A stretch of DNA of 64,000 nt from Linum tenue (GCA_946122785.1 CAMGYJ010000010.1:16467467-16531466), one strand, 5' to 3'; numbered from the stretch's first letter, positions 31,140 through 42,911 are shown. Notes: generated by a model not told the origin, from the letters alone. A program made the numbers and translations.

Positions 31140-33183
31140 ATCACAACTTGAGAGCAAACGAAAAAAATCAGGGTTAACTCCAATCAGAGTAGTCAAAATC
31201 CCGATTTAAATCCTAAAATCCGACGCTTTTACGCTTTTACTTAACTATTCCGATTTTGATCTCACTATAAATCTATGGACAATAAAATCCTACACTATTC
31301 ACCATTTAAATCATTTTTTTATTAAATCTTACGATTTTACGATTCAAATCTTTGAGTCAATTTTACTTAAATTCCCCAGAATTTACAAAATTACGAATCT
31401 TTTTCTTCTCGCCCACCAACATCATCTAGTTCTCTCACACTAACCACCATCGACTATAATCAATTCACATCAAGCTATTAATCATCATCGATTAATCACC
31501 TCTTAACATTAACCTTGAGAAATTATCATTGTAAGTGTTATGTGCTTTTGTGTTATTCATGATTTTCCTTACTAATATTATTCCATCTTCATTTTTATAT
31601 GGACCTTAAAGTCCTACGATTTTACGATTCAATTTTACCCTCATTTTTTATTTTATGTAAAATCCCGATTATGACTGCTTTGCTTCCAATATACGAATAG
31701 ACTCGATCAAAGTAATAAGACGCAAAATTAGACACTCTTTATCTATTAGTTTCAGTAGGTTGAATAAAGAATCGATCTACTTTAATAAATCAATAAATGA
31801 TTCCTCGTTTTAAGTTAGGACGCCATAGTTTGATACATATCATACTGACACATGCCATAATCTTCACTACATACAGAACCATAGCCATATACACGTATCA
31901 TCAACTTTCCTCACGTGCGGATGTCACACACTACAACAGAAACTGGTATGCACATGAAAATTGTTCTCAAAACATTTTTATCAAAATGGTGTGGATCACT
32001 TCCTGAGTAGTCATCCAAGCACAAGACAGTTGCAAAAACCATAAACCTAAAGATCCAATAGCCATCAGTCTCCATTGTACCACCAAATTTTTATCTCAAG
32101 AGGCATATGATTCAACAAAAAATTCAATTTCTAATCCTCCTTCCGCAACTCTATTTATTGATGAACTCCATTCTATTCACTATGGATGGATATTGGAGTT
32201 GAAATCTTCTACTCGACCAGCCTAAATCCCCAACAATAAAACCATAGTGCCAAAAGATACCAGAAGATTGATTTTCAATGGCAGCCTTGTACTGGGAAGT
32301 GAAAGGGGGCGCAAACTATTGCACGATGGACAAAATTTCAGAGGAAGTTAGAAAGAGAAAAGAACAAAGATAAAAAATCACAAAATTTAAATTTAAATTT
32401 AAATTGAAAAATGCAAAGATACAATACAAATTAACATAATTAGTTTCTTCCATGTTAGCCAATTACCAATTTACCTTTAGCAAAAATTAAGGAGAGATCA
32501 AAAATTTAAAATTGAGAAAATTACATGAAAATCTACTATGAAAATAGAAGTATCAAGCACGATAAAATACATTCGGTAGACTTAGTGGGCTTGCTAATCA
32601 TGATGGAAAAGTTCTCTGATTTTCAGAGTTTAACTTCGTCTATGTTTTGTACCAAAAAGGAATCAACAAATTTATTTAGTGTAACTGGTTGTGAATGTTT
32701 TCTTTATTTGGAGACACCCGGATTCAAATCTTGATGTATATATTTTTTTTATGAAATAAATAATTTATATGTTAAGACAAAACTATCCTTCTTACTTTCA
32801 CTTTCGCGTTGCAGGAAGTTTGAAATAGAAAAAAGTACACAAAACTCTACCATATATTATCGGACGACATTCTAATACTATTGGCTTCCCCTGGCCTGAT
32901 CCAGTCGGGACCATGTGCCTTCCTTAGTCCCGACTCAAAGATGCTAAATCTTGTTTGATTCTATCGATATATTACCCAAGGCTTTATAGCCAAGAGGTAA
33001 CTCTACAAGATTTTAAGTCTTATTAGACTCCAATAATTCCATTTCGTTAATAATGGATTTACCCACAAATCTGCATCTTTATGGAAGTTCGAACTTCTAT
33101 CATACTTGTAGGCTCTTTCTTTCTTTCTTAGGGTGTAAATAACAAATTCATAACCAAAATCTTTTCGTGATTTATGGTTCATT
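31140..33183. other. AT-rich spacer, no gene recognised
   Basis: Two clusters of CCTACGATTTTACGATTCAA-like sequence (31200-31370 and 31600-31680) suggest an old non-autonomous element. 32385-32404 is (AAATTT)n. No convincing ORF or RNA gene was seen. TGTCT at 33184-33188 is the TSD of the next element. Confidence 0.45.
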
Positions 33184-33188
33184 TGTCT

Positions 33189-35874
33189 TGTTACACCCCG
33201 ATCTTTCTAATGGTCGAAATGACTATTTTACCCTTGGATAAATTTATCAAGTTTCACCGTAATATCGAGGAGGATTAAAAATGTGAACCATTCGAACGGT
33301 GTTGAATTTCGATATAAAACGAGGAAGTTACGAGCATAGATTGAGATTTGAATTAATACCCAATCAAGGATCTAGGTTGGGTGGATTATGTTAGTTGGGC
33401 CGAGTTCTTTTAATTGTGTGGGAGTCTAGATGTGGCCGAATGTTGGGAAGAGTAAGTGGTGAAATAAAGGAAATGGGCTAAGCTTGAATGAAGAAGAGAA
33501 GTTGGGTTTAAGTTGTGATAGGGAACTAAGCCCGAAGTTGAGAAGAGAGGAAAGAAAGGGAGAGGTGGGCCGGCGGCCCAAATTAAAAAAGGAGGAAGAA
33601 GTGGATTGGAGTTCAGGTGGAGGGAATCAAAGGGTTGAGAAAGAAATGGGCTTAAGCCCAAGATAGATTAAAGTTAAAATAGAAAGAACTGGGCTGGCGG
33701 CCCGAGTTGTGTAAAGAGAATGGGAATGTGTGAAAGACTGGGCTCAAGCCCAATCTGGAAATAAAAGGGGCCCAGATGGGAAAGGAAGAAGAGGAATTGT
33801 CTTCCTCTGGAAAACTCGACCGGAAGCGGAAGAGGCTGAGCAACGGCGGCGATGTAAAGGAAAAATGGCGGGTTCAGGGGAGTTAATTAAGAGTTTAATG
33901 GCTGTTCAATAGTGGGTGTAATTGAAACTCAATTAATTAGGATTGATGGGAGGCTATTTAGCCTTAGGTCTTGCCGTTATAGTTGGGCAAAAATCAAGAA
34001 GCAAAAGGAGCAGAGGAATTTAAAGGGAACCGGATAGAGAGCAGAGGACGGAGAGGAGCGAGATTCTGGGAAGGCTTGATGGAGGGGTCGAGTCGATCAG
34101 GAAGAGGAGGAAGGTGGATCCGAACAAGAAGGGTAGCTCGCGGACGCAAGAAGGATCCTGGGAACGCAACGGCGGCAAGAAATTCCGCCGTCGATTCAGG
34201 CGTCGGCGGCGTGGGAAAAGATGCAGGGGCGATGGAGAGGATGCGGGTCTACCCTCCAAGGCGTCGGGGAGTTTCAGCAATCCGTCATTTCCCTCCGAAC
34301 TGCGGTCGGCGAAGGGAAGTCGAAGGTGGGATGGACGGCGGCGGGGGATTCTCGCGGAGGGCGGCCGTTGACAAGGCGATGTTCGAGGAAGAAGAAGAGG
34401 GGCAATTTGGTGAATAGTTAGGGGCGTACATGTCTTTTTGGAGCTGGGGCAATTTGGTAAACTTTTGGAAGTTTAGGCGCCGTAAAGTAATTGACCAGGC
34501 CTGGGGTGAGTTTGGAATTGGTAAATGTTTGGGTACCTGATTGGAAATAAGCCCGATGGACTGAAATGTTTAAATCAGAAAGTGGAAGTTGGCCTGGAGG
34601 ACTGAATTGTGAAATTCTGGAAATTTGGGGCCGAATTGTAAAACCTGGGAATTTCGAGTACCATTTGGTAATTTGCCATTTTGGGGCAGAAAGGTAATTT
34701 TCCATAATGTTATGGGGAATCCTAGGAATGATTAAATGGAGGAAATTGTGATTGAAATTAACCAAATTAAAGGTCGTCTGGTTAGTTACGCTTAGAGATA
34801 AGTGGGTTAAGTTTTGCCTAAATATCTAATAGGAGGAAATGCAAAAGGAAGCGAAGCACGAGGAGTTGGAGCGTGGAGTTTCGGAGGATGACGTGGGTCA
34901 ACCGACAATTAAGAAGAGTCGTCTTTTTGAGGTGAGTGTAAAGGGGGTAAAATCTCCGTCGAGGTCTTTTAGTTTATATCGTTAATTTCAAGTAATGTTA
35001 GCTAAATTTTTATGAGATACGCGATTGTGTGTGTGAGGCATCCTACCGCCTATTTAAGGTGGAGGCACGCGTTGTGCTATGTATGTGTGGTATGTATGTA
35101 AGATGAACCCCCGGGCGGTTGGGCCACTACTGGACGCGGTAGATGGTCGGGTCACTACTGGACGGCGAGACGTAACGCAGTAGTTGACGGGCATGGACTG
35201 GACGACGAGACGTAACGCAGTGCCATTGTCGATTTTGGGTATGCAACCGGACGGCGAGACGTAACGCGGTTGGCATACTATGGTAGGACACCGGACGGCG
35301 AGACGTAACGCGGTGGTCCTAGTGTTTTGTGTTTGAGTTAAGGATAGAAGTTGAGAACTTCTATGAGTTAATGTTGTAATGAGTTATTAAAGATGAAAGT
35401 GAGAACGATTTTCATCTAAGGAAAGGAAACGCTAATAACGTGTTTTAGTAAGGAGATTTCTTAGGGCAAAGACCTTAGGAAGTAACGACGAGACTGACCC
35501 CTTCTCACTCACCAGGTTGAGGATGGGTTAGCGGTAATGGATCCCGAGAAGAAGTGAGATGAGGCAAGCGGTCGTGCCAGTACCGATGATGAGATGTCAA
35601 GGAGCTGGGTGAAGAGTATAGTTAAAGCTTGATGGTTGTTTTATGTTTATGATTATGAGTATATATGTACTGGAGATTCAAGGTTCAAGATTCTGGGTTA
35701 AGTTGTTTTAAGTGTTTGAGATTGAGATTTTGCCCAAGTGCTGGGGCTTTTTGATTTAAAAATTAATAAATAAAGTCAGTTTGTTTATTTTAAAATGTGG
35801 TTTGGGTTGCTCCGGAGTAACCGGTTTTGGGTTTGAGTTGTGGTTTGATTTTCGAAAAAGGTCGGGACGTTTCA
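33189..35874 (+). mobile_element. Solo LTR of a Ty3/gypsy element (2686 bp), with perfect 5-bp TSD
   Basis: It starts TGTTACACCCCGATC and ends GGTCGGGACGTTTCA. It is flanked by TGTCT (33184-33188) and TGTCT (35875-35879). There are no internal domains. The middle is purine-rich and leader-like with several chance ORFs (33983-34417 and others, Arg/Gly-rich). A GC-rich tandem module lies at 35105-35325. The termini and the module resemble the 8689-10713 LTR, so both are probably from related Tekay/Del-like chromoviruses (inference). Confidence 0.85.
35105..35325 (+). repeat. GGACGGCGAGACGTAACGCGGT tandem module (four copies plus a degenerate one)
   Basis: Copies lie at 35160-35181, 35199-35221, 35248-35270 and 35292-35314, with a decayed one near 35131. 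Each reads GGACGRCGAGACGTAACGC followed by RGT. Spacers differ but share TGGNCATAC-type words. CACCG/CGGTG arms around the last copy can form a stem. It matches the reverse complement of 9352-9467. Confidence 0.75.
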
Positions 35875-35879
35875 TGTCT

Positions 35880-36285
35880 CTTCTGAGTTCATACCCAGAT
35901 TCATCACCCCACTAGTTATCCATTCTTTCTAATAGCAGGCAAGATATCACCCCCACTACTTCTCGATTTAAATGGAATGACCTTAATGGATTCTACACAA
36001 CAATGAGTATTTCATTTCATAAGCTTATGTTTTCTATTATTGATAGCACAATCAATAAAACACTTTCAAGTTCATCCTACATTGCACTGACTTTCAAACT
36101 ATACCATATGAAAAAGCATTTCATAAATAACGTTTTACGTTAAAAGCATGTCAAAAGCATCACATCTTTAATTAGTGCAATCAATAATAATGTGATAAAG
36201 CATTTCACATTATTCTCATTCACTCATTTCAAAATGAATCAAATTCAAAAATTATGATTCTCTAACCACATATTTAAGAATAATT
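35880..36285. other. Spacer
   Basis: AT-rich sequence with no supported gene, between the solo LTR and the copia gag remnant. Confidence 0.4.
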
Positions 36286-36289
36286 TTAC

Positions 36290-36600
36290 TTTATCATCAT
36301 ATGCATACTCTTATGACCACGACCAATAGTGGAGTGAGCAATACTCAACAACACTTTCTTAATAGCATATGTCTTAGTATGCTTCGAGATACCATTATTC
36401 AGCCACCATTCTTCAGAGTTACCAACATGGTTAATCTCTGCTCTTTTGTCAGTCATCACAGTCACAGCCACCAATCCTTCTCTTCAATCAAGTTAACACT
36501 AAAACTAGTGTTATACTTGTTCCTACACTTTCGTGTCACATGACATAATTTCTCGCAACTATTGCAGAGAAATAAAGCGTCATCCTTAGAGAATTGGCCG
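36290..36600 (-). pseudogene. Decayed copia gag/protease fragment
   Basis: Reading the minus strand, a CX2CX4HX4C zinc knuckle (CNSCEKLCHVTRKC) lies near 36570-36530. It is followed, after stops and shifts, by EEWWLNNGISKHTKTYA (about 36400), which resembles the W-W-x-D-[ST]-G-A protease motif of copia elements with the catalytic Asp changed to Asn. No LTR was found. It is an old fragment. Confidence 0.45.
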
Positions 36601-36639
36601 ATGATCCTTTAGTTACCACGAATGGTCCCATTTTAATTG

Positions 36640-38060
36640 GTGTGGATATGATTTGGTTTGCTATGTTGATTCTTGAACCTTATTAGGGTTTAGAAACGCA
36701 CAAATGGTTCTCATATTACTGACAACAGTACTTTTAATAAATATGGGCATATAGCCCATTCCACTAGCATATTTACTACAAAATATACATTCATATATGC
36801 TTCAGAGTATGCATTCATATCATCAAAATTACTCTACTTTATCGCATGTACACAAAATTGTACTCTAATCATTAGGAAGCCACGTCTCAATATCAATATG
36901 ATCGTGAATCAATTATCGTTTCTCTAGCATTCTCAAAATTTCTCAATTGCATGCATAGAGATATATGAAATAGATTATACTTTTCCATTCATTGATAACT
37001 AAAAAAAAAGGTTTTAGTTCTTACCTCTTTTCAACGGGATGATTCAGCACCTCTCGTTCTTTGGCGTGCTAAATACCCTACTTCCTTTTATTTCATCCGC
37101 CACCATAGAGGAGCCCGGGAAGTGATCGAGTGTCGCCAATTGGTCTCAAGTTTCTTATTTGGCTTGATAGATACTTACTCTCATCGTTACTTCTGCACTA
37201 TCAACACTTGTTGTGGCTACATTATTATAATGAATGCCCCTGCAGAGTTGCTATGTACGGAGTAGTACTACCAACCAAAATGATTCGGTTGATTCCAAAG
37301 GTCTTAGCACAAATCCCAGCTCCATGTTCTTCTTCGCCAACGGAAGCAACAACATATGCTTTTTTTTGACAATTCAACCTGCAGTTGCTAGCGGGCAAAA
37401 TTCTACTACACATGCTTATGCTTCGTACTCCCATAAAGATCAATTCAATATTGCGTCAAGATTTAAAACTCAATGGTAGCAATTAATTATGAGTTTGACA
37501 CCCCAAACCTTCATGTTGTTTGATTCAGGTTCCATCCTGTGAATTGATCGCTGGGCAGCCACTATTTTGGGGGTATTGAGCGATTAAAACCAAAACTCCC
37601 ACGACCTTGTCTTTTGGGTCGAGTACTTCCCTAACTCAGTCAGCGCCATTCGTATCAGAGAAGAGCTGCACCTAGCGGCGAGGAGACCACCTGTGGGGTG
37701 CAATTGATATCCAGCTGCAGGTTTAATTATTGCTCCCATCAATTTCCCGGATCATGACAAAAACAACCACTAGCCTCGCATAATTTAATGGCGTTTTTCT
37801 TCTCTTGCTCGTACAACTGCGAGTAAGCTGCAGATGAAGTTTTCAAGCTGGTCCCTAATTTCTCAATCGGATAGGGTTAGACTGTCCTTTCCAATCAGGC
37901 GGCTGCTTTTGATTGCTCTTTCATGATCTCCGCCACTAACTCCCCTGCCCCGTTCTTTTCATCGCAGACACAACCAGTAGGGTAAACAATAAAAGAACGC
38001 AAAAGGGTAGAAAATTGAATAATTGGAAGGGAAATTCCCCAATCTCCTCGCAAAGCGTGT
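36640..38060. other. Mixed sequence with a broken minus-strand coding-like region
   Basis: 37225-37443 (minus) is open and encodes YVVASVGEEEHGAG followed by ICAKTF. 37790-37990 (minus) encodes PIEKLGTSLKTSSAAYSQLY then EQEKKNAIKLCEAS between stop codons. These look like fragments of one or more host genes, but I do not recognise them. The right part ends at the copia target site (TCTTC, 38061-38065). Confidence 0.3.
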
Positions 38061-38065
38061 TCTTC

Positions 38066-38422
38066 TGAGAAATCTGGTAATGAGCTGGATTGTGGTGGAA
38101 ACCCGCAGGGTTTCTAGTTGCCTCAAGGGCATCTTATATATGTGCAAAGAGAGCTGACTGTACAGGGGAAGAAGAAAGAAAGGAAAAACAAAATATAACG
38201 GTAACTATTCTATCTTCCTATCAATCTAAGCCACGCGTCTATGTACAGTAAAATCGGAATGGATAACTAACACTGAGCAGAACGACACCGTTCTCGCTCA
38301 GCTCCTCAATTGCTTCCGAGATAGAACGACGACGTTCCTCGAGCTCCTTCAGTGTCAGCAATGGCGGATCCTCCTCGACTTCAATCCAATCCTGAATGTG
38401 TGTATCTACATATATCTTGATA
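38066..38422 (-). repeat. 3' LTR of copia element 1
   Basis: On the minus strand it starts TATCAAGATATATG and ends CAGATTTCTCA, so its termini are TA..CA rather than TG..CA. The boundary is set by the adjoining polypurine tract (38423-38432) and the TSD at 38061-38065. Confidence 0.88.
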
Positions 38423-38744
38423 TCCTCCCTCCAGCTGACGCATATAGATTCTGTATGTTCAGCTTGGACAATAGGAATTGAAGTCGATACCTGCTAAGTC
38501 CTTTGGTAAACATGTCGGCGATCTGATTCTCTGTTTCCAGATGAGACAGATTGATAAGCTTGGATTGCAGGAATTGTCGAACCACATGACAGTCGATCTC
38601 TATATGTTTCGTTCGTTCATGGAACACCGGATTTTCTGCAATGTATATAGCAGATCGACTGTCACAGAATATTGCCACAGGTTGCTAATGATCGACATTA
38701 AGTTCTTGTAGCAATCTCTTCACCCACACAACTTCACAAGTTAG
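38406..38744 (-). pseudogene. RNase H C-terminal part of copia 1 pol (after nonsense codons)
   Basis: It continues the pol frame downstream of TAG at 38747-38745. A second TAG lies at 38687-38685. It then encodes [20 protein letters not shown] and [12 protein letters not shown], and ends with an ADMFTKGL motif typical of copia RNase H tails, closing inside the start of the LTR at 38406. Confidence 0.82.
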
Positions 38745-41702
38745 CTAAGCTAGAGCTCTGTACTCAGCCTCGGATGAAGAGCGGGAAACAGTTCCTTGCT
38801 TCTTGGATTTCCAAATAATTAGAGATTTGCCCAAGGAAATGCAGTAACCTGTTGTCGATCTCCTTGTATCTGGGCAGGAAGCCCAATCTGAATCGCTATA
38901 ACCTCTGAGTAGGAGATCAGATTTGGATGAGTAAAATATGCCTTGGCCAGGTGCTGTTTTCAGGTACTTGAGGATCCTATATGCTAGCTGCATATGGCAT
39001 GTAGTTGGGGCTGCTTGGTACTGACAAAGTTGCTGTACAGCAAACGTTATGTCAGGGCGAGTGATGGTTAAGTAGTGCAGACGCCCCACAATTCGTCTGA
39101 ACAAGCTCGGATCATCCAACAATGGTCCGTCATCAGCTGAAAGACGTGTTTTCATATCAATCGGGGTGGCCACAGGTTTGGAATCTCCATACCCTGAATC
39201 CAGAAGGAGGCCAGTGCAATACTTCTTCTGGGTAATATGAATACCCTCCCTTGATCGAGCAATCTCCAAGCCCAGGCAATAGTGGAGATGGCCGAGATCA
39301 CGGATTTTGAATTGGGATGCCAAGAATTTCTTGAGAGCATTCATAGAAGGCAGATCATTACCAGCAATAATTATGTCGTCGACATAAACAAAGAGTACTG
39401 ATGAGCCAGAAGAAGAGTGATGAACAAACAGTGAGTAATCACTATGTGATTGAGTGTAGCCAAACTTCAACAAGGCTTGAGTGAGTTTGGAGAACCATTG
39501 ACGAGAGGCTTGTTTAAGGCCGTAAAGGGATTTTCTAAGTCTGCACACCTTGCTGCTGTCATGAACACCAGGAGGCAGTTCCATGTACACAACCTCGTCA
39601 AGATCCCCATGTAAGAAAGCGTTGCTGACGTCAAGCTGAAACATCTCCCAATTCTTAGCAGCAGCTAGAGCCAGAAGAGTCTTAACAGAATTCAGCTTTG
39701 CTACTGGAGAATATGTATCCAGAAAATCAATGCCATGTATTTGGCTAAACCCCTTTGCCACAACTCGAGCCTTGTATCTTTCAATGGATCCATCAGAGTT
39801 GAACTTGATGGTATAAACCCATTTACACCCAATAGCTCTGAGGTAAGGAGTCCTGTCCACCACATCCCAAGTGTGGTTAGCACCGAGAGCCCTCATTTCT
39901 TCATTCATTGCCCTTCGCCAATGTTCATGCTTCACTGCCTCTTCAAAAGTTGTGGGGATGGAAGCCATTTCAACTGCACAAACATACTGTCTATAACCAG
40001 GTGACAACTGGTCATAGGAAATACAGGCAACCAATGGATAAATGTGTTTGTCATGCTTGGAATTAAGAGACAGGACATAGTCATTGTACTTGACAGGAAC
40101 TACATGGTTCCTAGAAGGTTTGCGAAGGGCAATTGGCTGTGTTTGAGAAGGAGAAGGAGAAGAAAGTTGAATAGGAGATGGAAGTGGTGTTTGAACAGAA
40201 GAAGAATGAGGGGAAGAAGAAGATTGTGGTGAGATAGGTGTAGTAGTAGAAGGTGTAACAGGTTCAGGTGAGATAGGTGTTGGGTTTGGAGAGGGAGCAA
40301 GAGGTGGTGGTGAGTAGGCAGTAGGTGTTGGTGCTGGATGGAGTGGTGTAGTGGTGGGGAAAACAGGGGGAGCATGTGTATTTGTTTCAAGTGTATCAGC
40401 AGAAGAAGTGGAACAAGGTAAGATGTGTTCATGGAAAACTACATCACGTGAATGGAATAATTTATGATCCTCTAGATCATATAATTTATATCCCTTAATC
40501 CCTGAAGGGAAACCAAGGAACACACACTTACGTGCTCTAGGGAAAAACTTTGTTCTATGATTTCCTAAAGTGCTGGCATAGCACAAACATCCAAAAACAC
40601 GTAGGTAAGAAAGGTCAGGAGGTTTGCCATATAGGATTTCATAGGGAGTTTTATTTTTCAAAGCTATGGTAGGCAATCTGTTTATGAGAAACACAGAATG
40701 AAGGATGAAATCAGACCAAAACTTGAGGGGAAGGCCTGATTGGAATTTCAATGCTCGAGCCACATTCAAAATGCGTTGATGCTTGCGCTCAACTCGAGCA
40801 TTCTGTTGAGGAGTCTCTACACATGACATCTGATGAATGATGCCATGTTGGGAATAGAAGTCAGGAGTATGAAATTCAGAACCTTGATCAGACCTAATGA
40901 TTTTGATAGATCTGTCATACTGGTTCTTAACCATAACAAAGAAGTCCTGCAGAAGCTTTCTAGTTTCACTCTTAAATTTCATCAAGTAAACCCAAACACA
41001 CCTCGATTTGTCATCCACAATGGTGAGAAAATACTGAAAACCATTGTAACTAGGGGTAGCCAAAGGACCCCAAATGTCAACGTGAATAATATCAAACACA
41101 TCAGTAGCAACAGATTGACTGGAAGGAAAGGGAAGACGTTTCTGTTTGGCTAAGTGACAAATATCACAATGATATAAAAGTTCTGAATCTATACTAGGTA
41201 CAGCCTTCTGTAACTCCTTAATCCTATGCTGTGATGGGTGGCCAAGCCTCCAATGCCAAAGGTCAAATGTTTGTGGTGTGTATGTATGTGTCTTGAGGGA
41301 ATTGACATGTATGGAAGTGTCTTCTGATGGTTTGGTAAGCTGGTAAAGACCTCTACTCTGACGGGCAAAACCAATCTTCTTCAATGTGAGAAGGTCCTGG
41401 ATATGGCAAACGTTGGATTGGAAAGTGAGTGAGATTGGCAAGGATTTGGTAAGTTTACTAACAGACACTAAGTTGAAAGAGAAGGATGGAACAAACAACA
41501 CTTCATGAATTGTAAAGTTTGGAATCAAAGAGACAGATTCAGAATGCGTAGCAGGAGTCTTGGAACCATTTGGTAAAGTAATGAAAGTGTTTTGTATTGG
41601 CCTGTAACTAGTGAAACAAGAAAGGGAACAAGTAACATGATCTGTTGCACCAGTATCCAAATACCAAACATTGACAAGCTCATTCATATTCATTGGTTGC
41701 AC
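38745..41702 (-). CDS. Copia element 1 pol: protease, integrase, RT, RNase H (truncated)
   Basis: The 985-codon open stretch begins in frame with gag after a single TAA. The protease motif WYLDTGATDH is at the start. The integrase zinc region (HWRLGHPS with CDICHLAKQ) and catalytic core (HVDIWGP, RSDQGSEF, ARVERKH supplying D, D, E) follow. A Pro/Ser-rich linker precedes the reverse transcriptase (FQLDVSNAFLHGDL; active site VYVDDI). RNase H (DSDWASCPDTRRSTTGY, SSSEAEYRALA) is cut by TAG at 38747-38745. Some ATG-lacking annotation would start at GTG 41702, but a gag-pol fusion is the usual copia plan. Function is reverse transcription and integration; this copy needs help in trans. Confidence 0.9.
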   Translation of the reverse strand: MQPMNMNELVNVWYLDTGATDHVTCSLSCFTSYRPIQNTFITLPNGSKTPATHSESVSLIPNFTIHEVLFVPSFSFNLVSVSKLTKSLPISLTFQSNVCHIQDLLTLKKIGFARQSRGLYQLTKPSEDTSIHVNSLKTHTYTPQTFDLWHWRLGHPSQHRIKELQKAVPSIDSELLYHCDICHLAKQKRLPFPSSQSVATDVFDIIHVDIWGPLATPSYNGFQYFLTIVDDKSRCVWVYLMKFKSETRKLLQDFFVMVKNQYDRSIKIIRSDQGSEFHTPDFYSQHGIIHQMSCVETPQQNARVERKHQRILNVARALKFQSGLPLKFWSDFILHSVFLINRLPTIALKNKTPYEILYGKPPDLSYLRVFGCLCYASTLGNHRTKFFPRARKCVFLGFPSGIKGYKLYDLEDHKLFHSRDVVFHEHILPCSTSSADTLETNTHAPPVFPTTTPLHPAPTPTAYSPPPLAPSPNPTPISPEPVTPSTTTPISPQSSSSPHSSSVQTPLPSPIQLSSPSPSQTQPIALRKPSRNHVVPVKYNDYVLSLNSKHDKHIYPLVACISYDQLSPGYRQYVCAVEMASIPTTFEEAVKHEHWRRAMNEEMRALGANHTWDVVDRTPYLRAIGCKWVYTIKFNSDGSIERYKARVVAKGFSQIHGIDFLDTYSPVAKLNSVKTLLALAAAKNWEMFQLDVSNAFLHGDLDEVVYMELPPGVHDSSKVCRLRKSLYGLKQASRQWFSKLTQALLKFGYTQSHSDYSLFVHHSSSGSSVLFVYVDDIIIAGNDLPSMNALKKFLASQFKIRDLGHLHYCLGLEIARSREGIHITQKKYCTGLLLDSGYGDSKPVATPIDMKTRLSADDGPLLDDPSLFRRIVGRLHYLTITRPDITFAVQQLCQYQAAPTTCHMQLAYRILKYLKTAPGQGIFYSSKSDLLLRGYSDSDWASCPDTRRSTTGYCISLGKSLIIWKSKKQGTVSRSSSEAEYRALA

Positions 41703-41756
41703 TGTATAGTATGTTGAGAAAATAAGTTTACCTGAATGGTTTTGGTTTACTGCCTT

Positions 41757-42911
41757 TTATCTCCCTACTGAGTTGACCATAGGTTGATTCTGTGAAGATG
41801 ATGGAGAGTTCATGTGCTGTCCCGGAGAGACAGGGGAAGTTGGTGATTGTGGTGGGCTAATCTGACAAAGCAGCTTCTGAAGCCTCCCAATGTCTTCCAT
41901 AGACAGTCTGATATTAGTGAATCCATCTCCACCATTCTCATTTGCATTCTTGGAATCTGGTCGTGGTAAGATACCACTTCCCATATCTGTTCCCTGAATC
42001 TGCCCAGCAAATGCATTAGATGAACCTTGCTCTTTGTTCTTTCTCTTTAGCTTGAAACAGTCTGCAATGACATGGTTGTCTTTCTTGCAGTATCTGCAGA
42101 AGAGATTACCCTTAGGTGTCTCTTTGCCTTTACCCTGACCAGCAGCAAGTAATGCAACGGAGTCCACTGCTTGCGTCTCCTGGTTAGGTTTGGTCACTTG
42201 TCTCTCATGTTGGATAGCATAGTGGAAGGCAACCTCCATTGATGGTAATGGAGTCATCATGAACAGATTTGTTCTAGCCCCTCCATATGCATCATTTAAG
42301 CCAGTAATGAATCTAGACACAAATTCATTCTCTCTGTATTTTCGAACAGTAACCTCAGTAACACAAGCATCAGGTCTAGCTCCTACTCCACCACAAGTAC
42401 AACTCGGAATAGGCAAAAACTGAATCAATTCTTCCCAGTGTGCTTTCAATTCAGTGTAGTATTGGTTGACCGACTTGTTACCTTGTTTGAGGGTGTAAAC
42501 AGCTGTCTGAAGATCCCCAATTCGGATGTTATCAGCCTGCCCAAATCTCTGCCTCAGATCTTCCCAGAGTAACCTTGCATTGTCTTGAGATGAGACGCTG
42601 TCCACCAGGCTTGGGTCGAGGGAGCTGAGAATCATAAAGTAAACGGCTGCATTACTTTGTTCCCAAGCTGGGTAGTGCTCGCTGGTCAGATCTGGAGCTG
42701 GAAGAGTCCCATTGATGAACCCCAACTTGTTCTTGCTTTTCAGGGCAACTCTGACCGTTCTGCTCCAAAGGTTGTAGTTGGCAGTCCCGGTGAGCTTGAT
42801 CGGGAAAACAAGAGCTTCATTAGGTTTTATGTAGTAAGGGTTGGTGACTGGGTTTGGGACAGGTTGAAGAGGACCTGAGGCAGTGGAACCAGTGTTTGTT
42901 TCCATCGCCAT
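41757..42911 (-). CDS. Copia element 1 gag
   Basis: The product is 384 residues from ATG at 42911, about 85 bases after the PBS. The N-terminal gag (YYIKPNEALVFPIKLTGTAN, NLWSRTVRVALKSKNKLGF) is of the UBN2/retrotran_gag type. One zinc knuckle CRYCKKDNHVIADC (CX2CX4HX4C) lies near residue 275. A Gln/Ser/Pro-rich tail follows. TAA at 41759-41757 separates it from pol in the same frame, so either this is a mutation of a single gag-pol ORF or translation would need readthrough. Confidence 0.9.
   Translation of the reverse strand: MAMETNTGSTASGPLQPVPNPVTNPYYIKPNEALVFPIKLTGTANYNLWSRTVRVALKSKNKLGFINGTLPAPDLTSEHYPAWEQSNAAVYFMILSSLDPSLVDSVSSQDNARLLWEDLRQRFGQADNIRIGDLQTAVYTLKQGNKSVNQYYTELKAHWEELIQFLPIPSCTCGGVGARPDACVTEVTVRKYRENEFVSRFITGLNDAYGGARTNLFMMTPLPSMEVAFHYAIQHERQVTKPNQETQAVDSVALLAAGQGKGKETPKGNLFCRYCKKDNHVIADCFKLKRKNKEQGSSNAFAGQIQGTDMGSGILPRPDSKNANENGGDGFTNIRLSMEDIGRLQKLLCQISPPQSPTSPVSPGQHMNSPSSSQNQPMVNSVGR

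Noticed and set aside
31190..31690. Possible DNA element with AGTCAAAATCCCGATT ends
   Set aside because: The candidate ends pair with three mismatches in 16 and no target duplication could be found.
33983..34417. 144-codon Arg/Gly-rich ORF and overlapping ORFs on both strands
   Set aside because: They lie wholly inside the solo LTR at 33189-35874, overlap each other in several frames and have repeat-like composition.
37225..37443. Minus-strand ORF with YVVASVGEEEHGAG
   Set aside because: It looks protein-like but is short, with no recognised family and flanking frame breaks; kept only as part of a mixed region.
38066..38410. LTR edge at TGTAGATACACAC (a standard TG start) for copia 1
   Set aside because: The identical sequence between the two LTRs extends further to TATCAAG, and that edge alone gives an adjoining polypurine tract and a matching TCTTC duplication.
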